DNA of 42,666 nucleotides from NCBI GenBank assembly GCA_028712095.1, contig JAQTQU010000005.1, forward strand, positions 1 to 42,666, written 5' to 3'. How positions within the stretch are numbered: position 1 is the first letter of the stretch; each line of letters opens with the position of its first letter. This document shows positions 40,289 through 42,666 of this stretch, one piece after another. Below the pieces are notes generated by a model. The model saw nothing but the letters and a program-made list of their open reading frames with translations. It made no database searches and was not told where the DNA came from. The position numbers and the translations under genes are program-made. Origin of the DNA: Candidatus Peribacteraceae bacterium (GTDB lineage: Bacteria; Patescibacteriota; Gracilibacteria; Peribacterales; Peribacteraceae).

Positions 40289-41863
40289 CTCCGCGGAAAC
40301 GGCAGACGAGGATGATGCGCCCTCGGCGGCGGTGAAGGACGGAGAGCTTGCCTGCGAAGTATTGAGGAGGCGGTAGGGATCGGAAGAAGAGGACGAACCC
40401 AGGGTTCCGCTCCCGCCGACGGCTGCAGCTTGCTGCTCAAGTTCCTGCTCGTACTCCTGCCACCATGCATCGAACGACTGCCTCGCCGCGGCAGCGCCGT
40501 TGGACGAAAAGGTAACGGTAATAGTGTGGTCTGCCGTAACATCAGAAAATGTATAAGAATCTGAAACTACTACACTTACCCCATCCACTAAAATGTCCAC
40601 GATAGTACGATTTGCTGCAGGCATTATGGTAAATGTCTGAGACGATCCTTCATCGACGTCTGTCGCTCCTGTAGGATCAATCGCACCACCCGCCCCCGCG
40701 CTTGCCGTAATAGTCCAATTGGGCTTTATCGGAATTCCATAGAAAGACTCTAATGCGTTAAGCCACAGAGACCACAAAACATATACTCCCCCGGTAGTGG
40801 GATGCACGCCATCAAAAGTGTATATTGGCAATAAATCATCAAGTTCCCCGGTTGACACTCTGATTTGCCCCATTGAATCGTGGCTGCTTATTAAATGAGC
40901 ATTATTCTCCGCACACCATGTCGCCAGGTTCGCGTTCCAGGTCCGAACCGTATCGGCCTGAGCATCACTGCCGTTTGTCCATGGCAGGATTTCATCAATG
41001 AAGAGATCTTGGTTCGTCAGCAATGCCTTAATACTATTGAGATCTGCAAGAACATCGGCCCAGGTTCTTCCGGTATTGATGTCATTGACTCCCGCATGAA
41101 TAATTATCGTTCTGGCGCCTGAAGCAATGGCGCAAGGAACTCCGGTGGAGAGCGCCCACGCAAATGTTGTATCGCCCAGTGCGCAATCCACTGGGATAAT
41201 TCCAGAGGATGCAAGCGAATGACCGCTTGGTGTATCCCCCGGATAAGTATCGGGAAAGTATATTGCTTGATGTTGAGCAATAGAATCACCGGTAACTGCC
41301 ACACTTCTTGGATTCCAATTTACAGTTGCGGCTGTAATCTTGCGGACTGTAATGTTAGAAACCGATCCTATGAATGTGTCCGACCCACTTATGAAGATTG
41401 CGGATGAACCCCCAGAGAAATAAATGATTTCCCGAAAGGTCCCGGGGCCGTACCTATGCGCAGAGTAGTCGGTCCATCCCTGTACCCGAATAGCCCCACT
41501 GGTATAGTCAGAAACCGTGTAGATGAATTCATAGTAGGAATCCGCATCAAGCGCAGTATTCTGTCTAAATAGGCCATTTCCTGTCCAATTTGCTTTTCCA
41601 TCGCTAATCGTTCCTCCTGCCGGTTTGATCCAGTCGGAATCGGCATCAAATGACCCATTTACTACAACATTTGGACCAACAGTTGCTCCTTCTTCCGTAC
41701 GAAAGGTTGTCCTCGTGATCCCCCACGCAGTGCCGGCAAAACCGAACATTCCGATAAAAAATAAGGAGGCGACAATCGTTCGACGCAGGAAACGAGCACA
41801 GCATCTACTACTCAGCGTTCTACCGCCTCCGCTGCAACAGTGACCCCCCCCCCAGAAGAACAT
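40166..41863 (-). CDS. Secreted SGNH/GDSL hydrolase with conserved C-terminal module
   Basis: A 565-residue secreted esterase-type protein. The signal peptide lies at about 27-48 (TIVASLFFIGMFGFAGTAWG). A carbohydrate-binding-like beta domain spans about 60-178. The SGNH hydrolase domain follows: Ser194 in TGDSIAQH, Asn260 in HAGVNDI, and Asp351/His354 in DGVHP. An InlB-type repeat lies near 388-463, then a Gln/Ser linker and a 40-residue tail (526-565) almost identical to that of the next gene. It may deacetylate or cleave surface glycans. A run of ten G falls in codons 4-7, so the start region may be unstable. TATCCA lies six bases before the ATG. Confidence 0.88.
   Translation of the reverse strand: MFFWGGGHCCSGGGRTLSSRCCARFLRRTIVASLFFIGMFGFAGTAWGITRTTFRTEEGATVGPNVVVNGSFDADSDWIKPAGGTISDGKANWTGNGLFRQNTALDADSYYEFIYTVSDYTSGAIRVQGWTDYSAHRYGPGTFREIIYFSGGSSAIFISGSDTFIGSVSNITVRKITAATVNWNPRSVAVTGDSIAQHQAIYFPDTYPGDTPSGHSLASSGIIPVDCALGDTTFAWALSTGVPCAIASGARTIIIHAGVNDINTGRTWADVLADLNSIKALLTNQDLFIDEILPWTNGSDAQADTVRTWNANLATWCAENNAHLISSHDSMGQIRVSTGELDDLLPIYTFDGVHPTTGGVYVLWSLWLNALESFYGIPIKPNWTITASAGAGGAIDPTGATDVDEGSSQTFTIMPAANRTIVDILVDGVSVVVSDSYTFSDVTADHTITVTFSSNGAAAARQSFDAWWQEYEQELEQQAAAVGGSGTLGSSSSSDPYRLLNTSQASSPSFTAAEGASSSSAVSAESPSRTERICARVDRWIPVDSPRRVSVLRRLAKWLGITCGS
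41844..41853 (-). repeat. Homopolymer tract of ten G in the SGNH coding start
   Basis: Ten C on the plus strand (G on the coding strand) lie about 10-20 bases into the frame. A second run of eight C lies upstream at 41906-41913. Such tracts can vary by slippage or be miscounted in sequencing. Confidence 0.7.
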
Positions 41864-42043
41864 TTCGGCTGGATAATGTCATCACCCCGAAAGTGTACCA
41901 CGAGACCCCCCCCGCAACATCACCTCAATATCCCGAACCCTGTCCCGTCAAAACCAGATCAATAATCAGCAACCGGCTTCTCTACCAGCTCTTCAGCTCA
42001 TACGCGCAGTGGTCGCACTTCTTGAGGGATTTGCCCTCCGGCC
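41864..42043. other. Intergenic region between the two module-bearing genes
   Basis: Holds no gene I can support. It contains an eight-C run, the possible TATCCA -10 of the SGNH gene and the out-of-frame remnant after copy 2. Confidence 0.5.
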
Positions 42044-42166
42044 TCAGCCACCGCAGGAAATTCCAAGCCACTTCGCAAGACGCCTGAGAACGGAAACGCG
42101 TCGCGGAGAGTCAACAGGAATCCAGCGGTCCACCCGGGCGCAGATGCGCTCCGTGCGGGATGGAGA
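42044..42166 (-). other. Conserved 40-residue C-terminal module, copy 2
   Basis: Nearly identical in protein to copy 1; the differences are confined to the last few residues (GISCGG against GITCGS). Past the stop, another frame reads EGKSLKKCDHCAYELKSW to a stop at 41982. The last 18 bases of that frame recur after copy 1 (40155-40172). Confidence 0.75.
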
Positions 42167-42666
42167 CTGTACAGAGACAGCAGATGAAGATGATGCGCCC
42201 ACAGAGGAAACGGAGGAGGAGCTTGCCTGTGAAGTATTGAGGAGGCGGTAGGGATCGGAAGAAGAGGAAGACGACGAGAAAGAAGAAACGGACGATGTGG
42301 AGGAGGCTGAAGAGGTCTGGCTGCCGTTCTCCCACCACTCGACAAAATCAGAGGGGGCGATGCCATCCTCGTACAGACGGCGCCAGTAGTTGGCGGCTCC
42401 GCCAGCGCCGAGGGAGGTCGAGGTGACGGTATGCGTCAGGCTAGCGGAGGTGGAAGTGGTGTAGTTGGTGTCGCCCTCATAGACCGCCGTAATTGTGTGA
42501 GTACCAGCACTCAAGCTCGTCGTCGGGTACGTGCCGCTCCCCTGGCCAAGCGTGGCGGTCCCCAGGGTTGTTCCGCCGTCCTTGAACGTGACGTTGCCGG
42601 TAGGGGAATCAGCTCCTGGCGTCACCGGTGTGACCGTGGCTGTGAACGTGACAGCCTGGCCGAAGG
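42044..42666 (-). CDS. Secreted Ig-like-domain protein, partial (5' end beyond window)
   Basis: The frame stays open to the window edge, so the N-terminus is missing; the GTG at 42625 is an internal codon. The visible part begins with a bacterial Ig-like domain of the Big_3_5 type (FGQAVTFTATVTP, GNVTFKDGGTTLGTATL, LSAGTHTITAVYEGD). A short region with FVEWWENG, a Ser-rich linker and the 40-residue C-terminal module shared with the SGNH hydrolase follow. It is probably a large cell-surface or secreted adhesin-like protein. The stop is TGA at 42044-42046. Confidence 0.85.
   Translation of the reverse strand, partial: FGQAVTFTATVTPVTPGADSPTGNVTFKDGGTTLGTATLGQGSGTYPTTSLSAGTHTITAVYEGDTNYTTSTSASLTHTVTSTSLGAGGAANYWRRLYEDGIAPSDFVEWWENGSQTSSASSTSSVSSFSSSSSSSDPYRLLNTSQASSSSVSSVGASSSSAVSVQSPSRTERICARVDRWIPVDSPRRVSVLRRLAKWLGISCGG

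Overview
This window is chromosomal DNA from a small-genome bacterium, most likely a member of the Patescibacteria/CPR, and possibly of the Peregrinibacteria/Peribacteria group. That assignment is inferred from protein style (Ser/Ala-rich surface linkers, LPxTG-like tails, short lineage-specific proteins) and not from any rRNA. UGA is used as a normal stop (for example mnmA, carB and the A2M gene), so the code is standard.

Layout. 1-1062: an IS30-family insertion sequence. 1074-5400: an acyl-carrier-like gene, prfA, mnmA, a sortase and tRNA-Leu(UAA). 5404-7718: a BON-domain protein, an EamA transporter and an S-layer-homology protein. 7848-13313: housekeeping genes carB, greA, a coiled-coil protein and holA. 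13478-18522: a surface cluster of secreted dockerin, cohesin/FnIII protein, degenerate cupredoxin and a TMTC-like glycosyltransferase; the cohesin and cupredoxin proteins end in sortase-like tails. 18585-27778: a hypothetical gene, then a giant alpha-2-macroglobulin followed by PBP1C. 27831-33023: a P-loop kinase/dCMP deaminase fusion, small hypothetical genes, tRNA-Tyr(GUA), a GIY-YIG protein, an AT-rich membrane protein gene and a sugar-nucleotide reductase. 33123-40089: ftsK, an rdgB-like gene, two small leaderless genes (one resembling PHPT1/Janus) and a UvrD helicase with a RecB-like nuclease domain, plus a small beta-barrel protein. 40166-42666: two neighbouring secreted proteins, an SGNH hydrolase and an Ig-like protein cut by the window edge, that share a nearly identical 40-residue C-terminal module.

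Two themes cut across the genes. (1) Expression signals: many start codons lie exactly six bases after a TANNNT -10 hexamer, which predicts leaderless mRNAs. Another group has a promoter followed by a pyrimidine-rich leader of roughly 15-30 bases with no Shine-Dalgarno sequence. This pattern was used to choose several starts. (2) Palindromic elements built from short tandem units (7-8 or 18 bases) with complementary arms sit at gene 3' ends in three places and, in one case, in frame inside carB. A second palindrome type starts inside the CCA end of both tRNA genes.

The cell-surface genes could work together: sortase plus sortase-like tails, cohesin plus dockerin, SLH protein, A2M plus PBP1C and a glycosyltransferase. 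The window contains no complete phage, CRISPR array or obvious defence island.
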